Origin: Muricoccus nepalensis
GTDB taxonomy: Bacteria > Pseudomonadota > Alphaproteobacteria > Acetobacterales > Acetobacteraceae
Reading direction: 5' to 3'
Assembly: GCF_006438825.1 (NCBI RefSeq)
Contig: NZ_RCZP01000001.1
Location: forward strand, 249,056 to 313,055
Length of the DNA: 64,000 nt
Positions 26,053-34,188 of this stretch are shown piece by piece (position 1 is the first letter of the stretch; each line of letters starts with the position of its first letter). Position numbers and translations under genes: made by a program. The notes below the pieces were generated by a model. That model searched no databases, was not told the DNA's origin, and was given only the letters and a program-made list of their open reading frames with translations.

Positions 26053-26982
26053 TCAGAAGCCGACCTTGTCGGCTCCCTTGAGGGACAGGATCTCGCGCGC
26101 CTCGTCCGGCGTCGCGACGGCCAGGCCAAGGCCCTCGATGATCTGGCGGACGGCGCGCACCTGCTCGGCGTTCGTCTCCGCCAGGCGCCCCGGCCCGGCC
26201 CAGAGGCTGTCCTCCAGCCCGACGCGGACGTTGCCGCCCATCGCCGCGGCCATGGCGGCGATGTTGAGCTGGTTGCGCCCGGCGCCGAGCACCGACCAGC
26301 GGTACTGGTCACCGAAGAGGCGGTCCGCCGTCCGCTTCATGTGCAGCACGTCGTCCGGGTGGCTGCCGATGCCCCCCTGCAGCCCGAAGACCGTCTGGAT
26401 GAAGAGCGGCGCCTTCACCAGCCCGCGGTCGAAGAAGTACTTCAGGTTGTAGAGGTGCGCGGTGTCGTAGCACTCGAACTCGAAGCGCGTGTCGTTGCCG
26501 GCGCAGGTCGTCAGGATGTACTCGATCTGCCCGAAGGTGTTCCGGAAGATGATGTCCTTGTTCGCGAGGTAGCTCCGCTCCCACTCGTGCTTGAGGTCCT
26601 TGAAGCGATCGAGCATCCCGAAGAGCCCGAAGTTCAATGAGCCCAGGTTGAGCGACGCGACCTCGGGCCGGAAGGTCGCGGCGGGGCGCACGCGCTCCTC
26701 GATGCTCATGGTGGGTGCGCCGCCCGTGGTGATGTTCACCACGCAGCCGGAGCGCTGCTTGATCACTGGCAGGAAGCGCGCGAAGGCCTCCGGCGTCTGG
26801 TCGGGCTCGCCGGTCTCGGGGTTCCGCGCGTGGAGGTGGACGATCGCGGCCCCGGCCTCCGCCGCGCCCACGGCGGCGTCGGCGATCTCCTCCGGCGTCA
26901 CCGGAAGGTAGGGCGACATGCTGGGCGTGTGGATCGCGCCCGTCACGGCGCAGGTGATGATGACCTTGCGCGGGCTGGCCAT
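26053..26982 (-). CDS. Beta-keto acid cleavage enzyme (BKACE, DUF849)
   Basis: 309 aa from the ATG at 26982 (MASPRKVIITCAVTGAIHTP). Family members are Zn-dependent TIM barrels that cleave a beta-keto acid with acetyl-CoA, releasing acetoacetate and a new acyl-CoA. The metal-site motif AAIVHLHARNPETG is intact, as are NITTGGAPTMSIEER, NLGSLNFGLF and a C-terminal VRVGLEDSLWAGPGRLAETN. Two nt separate it from the preceding dehydrogenase gene, so the two are translated in tandem. It is the last gene of the transporter operon. Members with the same fold cleave substrates such as dehydrocarnitine and 3-keto-5-aminohexanoate; the substrate here is unknown. Confidence 0.9.
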   Translation of the reverse strand: MASPRKVIITCAVTGAIHTPSMSPYLPVTPEEIADAAVGAAEAGAAIVHLHARNPETGEPDQTPEAFARFLPVIKQRSGCVVNITTGGAPTMSIEERVRPAATFRPEVASLNLGSLNFGLFGMLDRFKDLKHEWERSYLANKDIIFRNTFGQIEYILTTCAGNDTRFEFECYDTAHLYNLKYFFDRGLVKAPLFIQTVFGLQGGIGSHPDDVLHMKRTADRLFGDQYRWSVLGAGRNQLNIAAMAAAMGGNVRVGLEDSLWAGPGRLAETNAEQVRAVRQIIEGLGLAVATPDEAREILSLKGADKVGF

Positions 26983-26984
26983 GG

Positions 26985-27914
26985 CTATTCCCCTTCTTCC
27001 TGGGACATCTTGTGGGCACGGAGCGCCGCCAGCCGGCGATCCCGGCGGCGCATGCCGCTCGCGAGGTCGGAGGCCGCGGGCCATTGCGAGAGAATTTTCG
27101 CGGTCGCCTCGGGCCCGTAGACCTCCGGCGCGGGCGGCTCCGCGGCGAGGCGCTTGTAGAAGCCGGTATAGCGCGCGCAGTAGTCGGGGATGCCGCCCGG
27201 CGCGTTCAGCTCGATCGTGGCGAAGGGCCCGAGGAAGGACCAGCGCAGCCCGAGCCCGTCCGCCACCGTGCGGTCGAGGTCCTGCGGCGTGACGTAGCCC
27301 TCGGAGACGAGGCGGAAGGCCTCCGCGAGCAGCGCGCCCTGCAGCCGGTTGAGGATGAAGCCCTCGATCTCCTTCAGCACCGTGACCGGCGTCTGGCCGA
27401 TCGCCGCGTAGACCTCGCGGGCGCGCTCGATCGTCGCGGGCGCGGTCCATTCGGCGCCCGACAGCTCCACCAGCGGGATGAGGTGCGGCGGGTTGACGGG
27501 ATGCCCGACGAGGCAGCGCGCGCGCCCCGCCAGCCCCTCGGTGAAGAGCGAGCAGCGGATCGCCGAGGAGGAGGAAGCGAGGATCGCCGAAGGCGGCGCG
27601 GCCGCGTCCAGCTCGGCGAAGAGCGCCTGCTTGACCTCGAGCGTCTCGGGCCCGTTCTCCTGCACGAAGTCGGCCTCCCCGACGCAGGCGGCGAGCGTGT
27701 CGGCGGCGGCGATGCGGGCCGCGCTTCCCTCGGGATCCGCGCAGAGGCCGTGGGCGGCGAGGTCGCGCAGCCCCTCCGCGCAGAGGCCCACCGCGCCCGC
27801 CGCGACGCCCGCGGCCGGATCCCAGAGGCGCACGCGCCACCCCGCGCGCGCGAAGATCATCGCCCAGGCCCGGCCGATCAGGCCCGACCCCACGATCCCA
27901 ACCGTTCCGCTCAC
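26985..27914 (-). CDS. 3-hydroxyacid/3-hydroxyacyl-CoA dehydrogenase, CRYL1 / carnitine-dehydrogenase-like
   Basis: 309 aa from a GTG at 27914, which overlaps the upstream TGA (GTGA). The Rossmann start TVGIVGSGLIGRAWAMIFAR binds NAD. HPVNPPHLIPLVELSG contains the active-site His, followed by IEGFILNRLQGALLAEAFRL and GLGLRWSFLGPFATIELNAPG. The motif set resembles the lambda-crystallin (L-gulonate 3-dehydrogenase) and L-carnitine dehydrogenase branch. A 3-hydroxy acid oxidised here would be a beta-keto acid, which is the substrate class of the next enzyme, BKACE. The exact substrate is not determined by the sequence. Confidence 0.85.
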   Translation of the reverse strand: MSGTVGIVGSGLIGRAWAMIFARAGWRVRLWDPAAGVAAGAVGLCAEGLRDLAAHGLCADPEGSAARIAAADTLAACVGEADFVQENGPETLEVKQALFAELDAAAPPSAILASSSSAIRCSLFTEGLAGRARCLVGHPVNPPHLIPLVELSGAEWTAPATIERAREVYAAIGQTPVTVLKEIEGFILNRLQGALLAEAFRLVSEGYVTPQDLDRTVADGLGLRWSFLGPFATIELNAPGGIPDYCARYTGFYKRLAAEPPAPEVYGPEATAKILSQWPAASDLASGMRRRDRRLAALRAHKMSQEEGE

Positions 27915-30445
27915 AGCCAAAGCACCCTCCGCCGAAGTTCCTCGTCCTCGCGCAATAGTCGCGAGGCGCCCGTCCACTGCACCGTGCCGCGCTCGAGCGC
28001 GACCGTGCGGTCGGAGATCGACAGCGCGAGGTCTAGGTGATGGTCCACGATGATGATGGCGACCTCCCGGCGCAGCTTGTCGAAGGTCTCGAACAGCTCC
28101 TCCGTCACGGCCGGCGATAGCCCCTCGAAGGGCTCGTCCAGCAGCAGGAGGCGCGTGTCGCCGGAGAGGGCGCGCGCCACCGCGACCATCTGCTGCTCGC
28201 CGCCCGAAAGGCGGTCGGCCGCGACCGTCCAGCGCTCGCGCAGGCGCGGGAAGAATTCCAGCACGCGCTCCTCCTCCCAGTGCACGCCCGCACCGGTGCG
28301 GCGCTTGAGTCGGCCGAGGCCAAGGTTCTCCTCCACCGTCATGCCCGCGAAGAGCGCACGGCCCTGCGGCACGAAGCCGATCCCGAGCCGCGCCACCTGG
28401 TCCGGCCGCAGGCCCGCGAGCTCCGTCCCCGCGAGGGAGATGCGGCCGGAGGCGGCGCGCGCCGTCCCAATGAGCGTCTTCAGCAGCGTGGACTTGCCGG
28501 CGCCGTTGCGGCCCAGCAGGGCGACGATCTCGCCCTCGCGCACCGTCAGGCTGACGTCGTTGAGGATGTGCGACTTGCCGTAGAAGGTGTTCACCCCCTC
28601 CATGATCAGCAGGTCGCGCTCGCCGGCGGCGCTCGCCCGCGGCTTGCCCGCCAGCGCCTCGGCGCCCGAGCCGAGATAGACGGCCTGCACCCGCGCGTCG
28701 TCCCGCGCCTCGGCAACGGTGCCGTCCACCAGCACCTCGCCGTCGGCCATGACGGTCACGTGGTCGGCCATCCGGAAGACGCGATCGATGTCGTGCTCCA
28801 CCAGCAGCACGGGGATGTCGGCCGAGAGGGTCTTGATGAGGTCGCCCACCCGCTCGCGCTCCGCCGCGGCCAGGCCGGCCAGCGGCTCGTCCAGCAGGAG
28901 GATGCGGGGCCGCGTGGCGAGGGCGAGGCCCATGTCCAGCAGCCGCTGCCCGCCATAGGAGAGGCTTCCCGCCTCCGCCCGCTCCGCGCCGGCCATGCCG
29001 GCCCAGCGCAGGAGCTCCGCGGTGTCGTCCCGCAGGTCGGCGATGCCGCGCGCGTCGCGCAGCACGCTGAAGGCGGCGGGGTGGCGGGCCTGCACGGCGA
29101 GGCGGATGTTCTCCTCCACCGTGAGCCCGGGAAAGAGGTTCGTGATCTGGAAGGATCGGCCGATCCCCGCGCGCGTGATGGCGTGCGGTTCCAGCCCGTC
29201 CACCCTCCTGCCGTCGAGCAGCACCTGCCCGGTGTCCGGGCGGAACATGCCGGAGAGAAGGTTGAAGGCGGTGGTCTTGCCCGCGCCGTTCGGACCAATC
29301 AACGCGTGCAGGCGCCGGTCCTCGACCGCGAGCGAGACGCCCCGCACCGCGCGCACGCTGCCGAAGGACTTGCCGATGCCGTCCGTCGACAGGACTGGGC
29401 CGCGGGACAGGCCCTCGCGGATGAAGCGGGCAGGGATGCGCCCGCTCTCGCCGGCCCGGCGCGCCGCCATGGCCGCGGCCTCGGCCGGCGCCTTCTTGCG
29501 GAGCGGCGCGAGCAGCCGCGCGCCGATGCCGACGAGCCCGTCCGGCGAGAAGACGATGAAGCCGACGAAGAGCAGGCCGAAGACCAGCAGCCAGTTCGCG
29601 GTGTAGATCGACAGGAACTCGCGGAACAGGATGTAGAACAGCGCGCCCACCGCGGGGCCGAGGAAGGAGCGCATGCCCCCGATCACGACCATGGCCAGCA
29701 GCTCGCCCGAGAAGGCGATGGAGATGGGATCCGCCGAGGCGAAGCGGTGGTTGAAGACGCTCAGCACGCCCGCGAAGCCCGTCAGCGTGGCGGAGACGGC
29801 GAAGGCGAGCAGCTTGTAGCGGTTGGTGTCGTAGCCGAGGAAGCCGGCGCGCCCCTCGTTCTCGCGGATGGCGACGAGCACGGTGCCGACCGGGGAGCGA
29901 TGGAACCGCCAGAGCAGCAGGAGGAGCAGGAAGGCCAGGGCGGCGACCACCGCGTAGTAGGCGCGCGGGTCCGCCAGCGAGGCCCAGCGCTGCACGTTGC
30001 CGAGGCCGTTCTCGCCGCCCGTCAGCTCCGTCCAGCGAAAGGCGATGGAGAAGAGCATGGCGGTGAAGGCGAGGGTGAGGAGCGAGAAGTAGACGCCGCG
30101 CCGGCGGAGGATCAGCAGGCCGGCGACGAGCGAGAAGGCGCAGACGACCAGCACCGCGCCGAGCCCCGCCAGGACCATGCTTCCCGGCAGGAGCTGGCGC
30201 TGCAGGATCGCCGCGGCGTAGGCGCCGATGCCGAACCAGGCGCCGTGGCCGAAGGAGACAAGCCCGGTCCAGCCGACGAGGATGTTCAGCCCCATGACCG
30301 CCAGCGCGAAGACCACGACGTCGGAGGCCGTCGTCATCGTCAGGCCGATGAGGTCGAGGGCGAAGGGCAGCACCACGAGCGCGACGAGCGCGAGCAGGAG
30401 CGGCCGCGCATCGCGGAGGGATCCGTTGAGGGTCAAGGCGTTCAC
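27911..30445 (-). CDS. Branched-chain-type ABC transporter: fused LivM permease and LivG/LivF ATPases
   Basis: One 844-residue protein combines three normally separate subunits. Residues 1-315 are a LivM-type permease (FALAVMGLNILVGWTGLVSF). Residues about 350-590 are a LivG-like ATPase: Walker A GPNGAGKT (384-391), a degenerate signature LSYGGQ (495-500), Walker B ILLLDEP (515-521) and HD in VEHD. Residues about 612-844 are a LivF-like ATPase with GRNGAGKS (645-652), LSGGEQ (746-751) and LLLLDEP (766-772). Both ATPases look functional. The GTG at 30445 overlaps the LivH stop (GTGA). The HAAT family imports branched amino acids but also carboxylates and amides. Confidence 0.9.
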   Translation of the reverse strand: MNALTLNGSLRDARPLLLALVALVVLPFALDLIGLTMTTASDVVVFALAVMGLNILVGWTGLVSFGHGAWFGIGAYAAAILQRQLLPGSMVLAGLGAVLVVCAFSLVAGLLILRRRGVYFSLLTLAFTAMLFSIAFRWTELTGGENGLGNVQRWASLADPRAYYAVVAALAFLLLLLLWRFHRSPVGTVLVAIRENEGRAGFLGYDTNRYKLLAFAVSATLTGFAGVLSVFNHRFASADPISIAFSGELLAMVVIGGMRSFLGPAVGALFYILFREFLSIYTANWLLVFGLLFVGFIVFSPDGLVGIGARLLAPLRKKAPAEAAAMAARRAGESGRIPARFIREGLSRGPVLSTDGIGKSFGSVRAVRGVSLAVEDRRLHALIGPNGAGKTTAFNLLSGMFRPDTGQVLLDGRRVDGLEPHAITRAGIGRSFQITNLFPGLTVEENIRLAVQARHPAAFSVLRDARGIADLRDDTAELLRWAGMAGAERAEAGSLSYGGQRLLDMGLALATRPRILLLDEPLAGLAAAERERVGDLIKTLSADIPVLLVEHDIDRVFRMADHVTVMADGEVLVDGTVAEARDDARVQAVYLGSGAEALAGKPRASAAGERDLLIMEGVNTFYGKSHILNDVSLTVREGEIVALLGRNGAGKSTLLKTLIGTARAASGRISLAGTELAGLRPDQVARLGIGFVPQGRALFAGMTVEENLGLGRLKRRTGAGVHWEEERVLEFFPRLRERWTVAADRLSGGEQQMVAVARALSGDTRLLLLDEPFEGLSPAVTEELFETFDKLRREVAIIIVDHHLDLALSISDRTVALERGTVQWTGASRLLREDEELRRRVLWL

Positions 30446-31317
30446 TCGAATCGCTGGATGCGCTCGCCGAAGAGGCCGCGCGGGCGGAGCAGGAGGACGA
30501 GGACCATGAGGAAGTAGACGGCCGCCTCGGTGGCCGGGGGGAAGGCGTAGGCCGCAAGGCCGCGCACGATGCCGACGATCAGCGCCGCCAGCACCACGCC
30601 CCAGAAGGAGCCGAGCCCGCCGATGACCACGACGACGAAGGCAAAAGTGAGGACCTCCGCCCCCATCGTGGGTGTCACGCCCGTGACCGGCGCCATCATC
30701 GTCCCGGCGAGCGCCGCCAGCGCGACGGCGATCATCACCACCGCTGTCATGTAGGGCTGCAGCGAGATGCCGAGCGCCGCCACCATGTCCGGGTTCTGCA
30801 CGCCCGCCCGCACGACGCGCCCGAAGGAGGTCCGCGTGAGCAGAACCCAGAGCCCGGCCACGCAGGCCACGGCCACGCCGAGGATGATGAGCCGGTACTT
30901 CGAGTAGATGAACTCGCCCAGGAAGACCTGCCCGCGCAGCCAGAGCGGGATGGAGAAGGGCACCGGCGCCGCGCCGAAGATCATGCGCAGCGCCTGCTCG
31001 GCCACCATCGCCAGCCCGAAGGTGAGGAGCAGGCTGAGGATGGGGTCCGCGCGGTAGAAGCGGCGCAGCAGGAAGCGCTCGATGACGAGCCCGAGCAGCG
31101 CGACAATGGCCGGCGAGGCGACGAGCGCTCCGCCGAAGCCGATCGCCGGCGACAGCGCGACGGTGAGATAGGCGCCGATCGCGTAGAAGGCCCCGTGCGC
31201 CAGGTTCACGATCCCGCCGAGGCTGAAGATCAGGGAGAGGCCGAGCGCGATCAGCAGGTAGTTGGCCCCGATGAGCAGGCCGTTGACGACCTGCTCCAGG
31301 ATGAAGACGAGTTCCAA
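30442..31317 (-). CDS. Branched-chain-type ABC transporter permease (LivH)
   Basis: 291 aa from a TTG at 31317 (caa on the plus strand), with a GAGGGA element upstream. The family start QVVNGLLIGANYLLIALGLS and IFSLGGIVNLAHGAFYAIGA are standard for LivH, as is VIGGLGSFWG near residue 230. It forms the transmembrane channel with the LivM half of the fusion protein. The LivM-LivG-LivF gene starts within its stop codon. It lies 39 bp downstream of the substrate-binding protein gene. Confidence 0.92.
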   Translation of the reverse strand: MELVFILEQVVNGLLIGANYLLIALGLSLIFSLGGIVNLAHGAFYAIGAYLTVALSPAIGFGGALVASPAIVALLGLVIERFLLRRFYRADPILSLLLTFGLAMVAEQALRMIFGAAPVPFSIPLWLRGQVFLGEFIYSKYRLIILGVAVACVAGLWVLLTRTSFGRVVRAGVQNPDMVAALGISLQPYMTAVVMIAVALAALAGTMMAPVTGVTPTMGAEVLTFAFVVVVIGGLGSFWGVVLAALIVGIVRGLAAYAFPPATEAAVYFLMVLVLLLRPRGLFGERIQRFE

Positions 31318-31356
31318 GTGCGGCTTCCCTCAGCCCCTACCGACAGCCGGCTTCGC

Positions 31357-32592
31357 TCAGGCCGGGAAGGTGCAGGCGGCTTCCTCGGCCGTCGGCGCGA
31401 TGACCTCCAAATCCTCCGAGGGGCCGGGGACGGGGGCGGAGGAGGAGAAGATGTCCCAGCGGTTGCGCACCTGGTCCGCGGGCAGGGCGGAGATGGCGTA
31501 CATCTCCATCATGATCTGGTGGTCGCGCGCCCGGAAATAGCCCTCGCGCGTCTTCAGCACGTCGAACTTCGCGCCCTTCTCCAGGTGCTCGACCACGCGC
31601 GTCGCGTCCACCGCCTTCAGCTCGTTCATGGATTGGGCGATGATCTTCAGCGCGCAGTAGTCGCCCCAGGCCTGGTTCTCCGGCGGGCGGTTGAACTTGC
31701 GCCCGAAGGCCGCGACGAAGGCCTTGGTGGACGGCGTGTCCACGAGGTGGTGCCACACGGTCGGCCAGGTGCCGAGGAAGTTCCCCTGCCCCGCGCCCCA
31801 GGCCAGCGCCGTGTCGAAGCCGAAGCCGGCCACGGGGAAGCGCAGCCCGTACTCGCTGTACTGCTTGAGGAAGTTCGTGATCTGCGCGCCCGCCAGGTTG
31901 AGGATCACCACGTCCGGCCGCGCCTGGCGCAGCTTCAGCAGGAAGGGCGAGAAATCCGTCAGCTCCGTCGGGATCAGGTCCTCGCCCGCGGCCGTCGCCT
32001 TGTTGGCGGTCAGGAAGTTCTTCGCGACCTTCAGCAGGTCGTGCCCGAAGGCGTAGTCCGCCGTCAGGGCGTAGTACTTCTTGCCGTTGATCTTGCCCTC
32101 GGCCAGCAGCGCGCGGCCGACCGACTTCACGTACATCGAGTTCGCGCCCTCGATGTGGAACATGTAGCGGCGGCAGTCCGACCCGCGCAGCGCGTCAGAA
32201 TTCGCGCCCGTGTTGATGAACAGTGCCTTCTCCCGCTGCACCACCTGCCCGATGGCGAGCGCCGAGGCCGAGTTGATCTCGCCGACGATGCAGGAGACGC
32301 GGTCGCGCTGGATGTAGCGCTCGGCCTTGGCGGAGGCCGTCTGCGGGTTGACGCTGTCCTCGAGCAGGAGCTCCACGCGGCGCCCGGCGATGCCGCCGGC
32401 CGCGTTCACCTCCTCCGCCGCGAGCTGCACGCCCTGCACGGCGTACTCGCCGAGCGGGCCGAGGAACCCCGTGCGCGGCGTGAGATGGCCGATGCGCACC
32501 ACATCGGACTGCCCTTGCGAGAGCGCCGGGGTCGCGAGGAGCGCGACGCCGCCCGCGGCCAGCGCGCGGCGGGAGAGAACGGGTTGCGGCAT
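31357..32592 (-). CDS. ABC transporter substrate-binding protein (LivK/HAAT type)
   Basis: 411 aa periplasmic binding protein from the ATG at 32592, with GGAGGAAG just upstream. The N-terminus MPQPVLSRRALAAGGVALLA has a twin-arginine-like motif before the hydrophobic core. The mature part begins VVRIGHLTPRTGFLGPLGEY, then LAAEEVNAAGGIAGRRVELL and RDRVSCIVGEINSASALAIG, as in the peripla_BP_6 family. Its ligand determines which compound the island takes up and cannot be read from the sequence. It is the first gene of the operon and is divergent from the GntR gene, sharing the palindrome at 32635-32648. Confidence 0.92.
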   Translation of the reverse strand: MPQPVLSRRALAAGGVALLATPALSQGQSDVVRIGHLTPRTGFLGPLGEYAVQGVQLAAEEVNAAGGIAGRRVELLLEDSVNPQTASAKAERYIQRDRVSCIVGEINSASALAIGQVVQREKALFINTGANSDALRGSDCRRYMFHIEGANSMYVKSVGRALLAEGKINGKKYYALTADYAFGHDLLKVAKNFLTANKATAAGEDLIPTELTDFSPFLLKLRQARPDVVILNLAGAQITNFLKQYSEYGLRFPVAGFGFDTALAWGAGQGNFLGTWPTVWHHLVDTPSTKAFVAAFGRKFNRPPENQAWGDYCALKIIAQSMNELKAVDATRVVEHLEKGAKFDVLKTREGYFRARDHQIMMEMYAISALPADQVRNRWDIFSSSAPVPGPSEDLEVIAPTAEEAACTFPA

Positions 32593-32634
32593 GCGGTGCT
32601 TCCTCCGGGTTGGCCTGAGCGGCTCTTGTCGTGA

Positions 32635-32648
32635 TCTGTGATCACAGA
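32635..32648. promoter_or_regulatory. Palindromic operator between the transporter operon and the GntR gene
   Basis: TCTGTGATCACAGA is a perfect 14-bp inverted repeat in a GC-rich context, 43 bp from the substrate-binding-protein start and 41 bp from the GntR start. Its GT-GATC-AC core fits the short GTnnnnAC-type sites of FadR-subfamily GntR regulators. Binding by the adjacent regulator is inferred. Confidence 0.55.
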
Positions 32649-32651
32649 AGC

Positions 32652-32681
32652 TTGCCGAGGGCGCGGCCTTCTGTCTAGGGT
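32652..32681 (+). promoter_or_regulatory. Candidate promoter of the GntR-SDR operon
   Basis: TTGCCG (32652-32657) and TAGGGT (32676-32681) are spaced by 18 nt and lie just beside the palindrome, so an operator-bound protein would block the polymerase. The ATG at 32689 is only 7 nt past the -10 box and no Shine-Dalgarno precedes it, so the message could be leaderless. Eye-based prediction. Confidence 0.3.
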
Positions 32682-32688
32682 TTCGTGC

Positions 32689-33393
32689 ATGAGCGCCGCC
32701 CGTGCCCTCGCCGCCCTGCCCCCGCCTGACCGCCGCACCCTCGGCAGCACCGTCTACGGCCACCTCGCGGAGCTTCTCGTCTCGGGCCGCCTTGCCCCGG
32801 GCGAGCGCCTCTCCCTCCGCGACAGCGCGGCGGCCCTCGGCGTCTCCGTCATGCCGGTGCGGGAGGCGGTCAGCCGGCTTGTGGCCGACCGCGCGCTCGA
32901 GGTCGCGCCCAACCGCGCCGTCCGGGTCCCCCTGATGAGCGCCGCCCAGTTCCGCGCGCTGGCCGACACGCGCCAGGCGGTGGAAGGCCTCGCGGCCTCG
33001 CGCGCCGCGACCCACCGCACGGCCACCCAGCTCGCGGCGATCCGGGGGGCGGAGGCGGCCTTCCGCGCGATGGCGCTGCGGCGCCGGCCCGACAAGATCC
33101 GCGCCGTCGCCCTCAACCGTGATGTGCACTTCACCATCTACAGCGCCTGCGGCCTCGCCCCGCTCCAGGAGATCATCGCCGGGCTCTGGCTGAAGGCCGG
33201 GCCGGTCATCAACCTCGACCTTCGAGAGCACCCGGAGCGGCTTCGCACGGGAAGCGCGCTGGCCCACCACGCGGCGGCGCTGGCCGCGATCGAGGCAGGG
33301 GACGGCGCCGCGGCAGCGAGCGCCATCTCCGCCGACATCCGGGACGCCGCCGACTTCATCATCGCCCGCGGCAACCTGCCCGGCGAGGACTGA
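32689..33393 (+). CDS. GntR-family regulator with FCD ligand domain
   Basis: 234 aa from the ATG at 32689 (MSAARALAALPPPDRRTLGS). A GTG at 32638 opens the frame 17 codons earlier but reads through the operator, so I rejected it. The winged helix is at about residues 18-80 (TVYGHLAELLVSGRLAPGER, then DSAAALGVSVMPVREAVSRL). The all-helical FCD domain follows, with candidate metal or ligand residues such as NRDVHFTIYSACGL and LAHHAAALAAIEAGDG. Such proteins usually bind a catabolic substrate or intermediate. It most likely controls both this operon and the divergent transporter operon. Confidence 0.9.
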   Translation: MSAARALAALPPPDRRTLGSTVYGHLAELLVSGRLAPGERLSLRDSAAALGVSVMPVREAVSRLVADRALEVAPNRAVRVPLMSAAQFRALADTRQAVEGLAASRAATHRTATQLAAIRGAEAAFRAMALRRRPDKIRAVALNRDVHFTIYSACGLAPLQEIIAGLWLKAGPVINLDLREHPERLRTGSALAHHAAALAAIEAGDGAAAASAISADIRDAADFIIARGNLPGED

Positions 33394-33408
33394 CCAGGGG
33401 GAAACACC

Positions 33409-34176
33409 ATGGATCTTGGCATCGCGGGGCTGCGCGTGCTCGTCACCGCCGGGGCGGCCGGTATCGGGCGCGAGATCGTGTCGGCCTTCGTCGAGGAAGG
33501 GGCGCGGGTCTTCACCTGCGACCTCGACGCGGAGGGGCTCTCCACCCTGCCCGACGGCGTCGGGCACCGGGTGGCCGATGTCTCCGACCGCGCGGCGGTG
33601 GCCGACCTCGTCGACGGCGCGCTGGCGGCGCTCGGCGGGCTCGACGTGCTCGTGAACAACGCGGGCATCGCGGGCCCGACCGGCGCGGTGGACGAGATCA
33701 ACCCGGAGGACTGGGACCGCTGCCTGCAGGTCTGCCTCACCAGCCAGTTCAACCTCGCCCGCCTGGCCGTGCCGCATCTCCGCCGCAGCGCGAACGCGTC
33801 GATCGTCAACCTCTCCTCGGCGGCGGGGCGCTTCGGCTTCGCGCTGCGCAGCCCCTACGCGGCGGCGAAATGGGGCGTGATCGGCCTGACGAAGTCGCTC
33901 TCGATCGAGCTCGGCGAGGCCGGCATCCGCGTGAACGCGATCCTGCCCGGGCTCGTCGCCGGCGACCGCCAGCGCCGCGTGCTCGAGGCCAAGGCGCAGA
34001 GCCGCGGCCGCTCCTTCGCGGAGGTCGAGCAGGAGGCCTTCTCCTACACCTCGCTCAAGGCCTACGTCACGCCGCGCCAGCTCGCGGACCAGATCCTGTT
34101 CCTGTGCAGTGAGCGCGGGCGCTCCATCTCGGGCCAGGCCATCGCCATCGACAACGACATGAAGATGCTCGCCTGA
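33409..34176 (+). CDS. Short-chain dehydrogenase/reductase (SDR)
   Basis: 255 aa from the ATG at 33409, preceded by GGGGG. The Gly-rich nucleotide site is TAGAAGIGREI, followed by DVLVNNAGIAGP. The catalytic Ser lies in VNLSSAAGRFG, and the Tyr and Lys in YAAAK. Acidic residues after beta-2 (CDLDAEG) suggest NAD over NADP. It lies 15 bp after the GntR gene, so it probably belongs to the same transcript and pathway, perhaps oxidising or interconverting the imported hydroxy-compound. The substrate is not known. Confidence 0.85.
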   Translation: MDLGIAGLRVLVTAGAAGIGREIVSAFVEEGARVFTCDLDAEGLSTLPDGVGHRVADVSDRAAVADLVDGALAALGGLDVLVNNAGIAGPTGAVDEINPEDWDRCLQVCLTSQFNLARLAVPHLRRSANASIVNLSSAAGRFGFALRSPYAAAKWGVIGLTKSLSIELGEAGIRVNAILPGLVAGDRQRRVLEAKAQSRGRSFAEVEQEAFSYTSLKAYVTPRQLADQILFLCSERGRSISGQAIAIDNDMKMLA

Positions 34177-34188
34177 GGCGGGCGCGCG

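Noticed and set aside
32638..32688. Upstream GTG start for the GntR gene
   Set aside because: It would translate across the palindrome and adds residues without similarity; the ATG at 32689 gives the normal GntR N-terminus.
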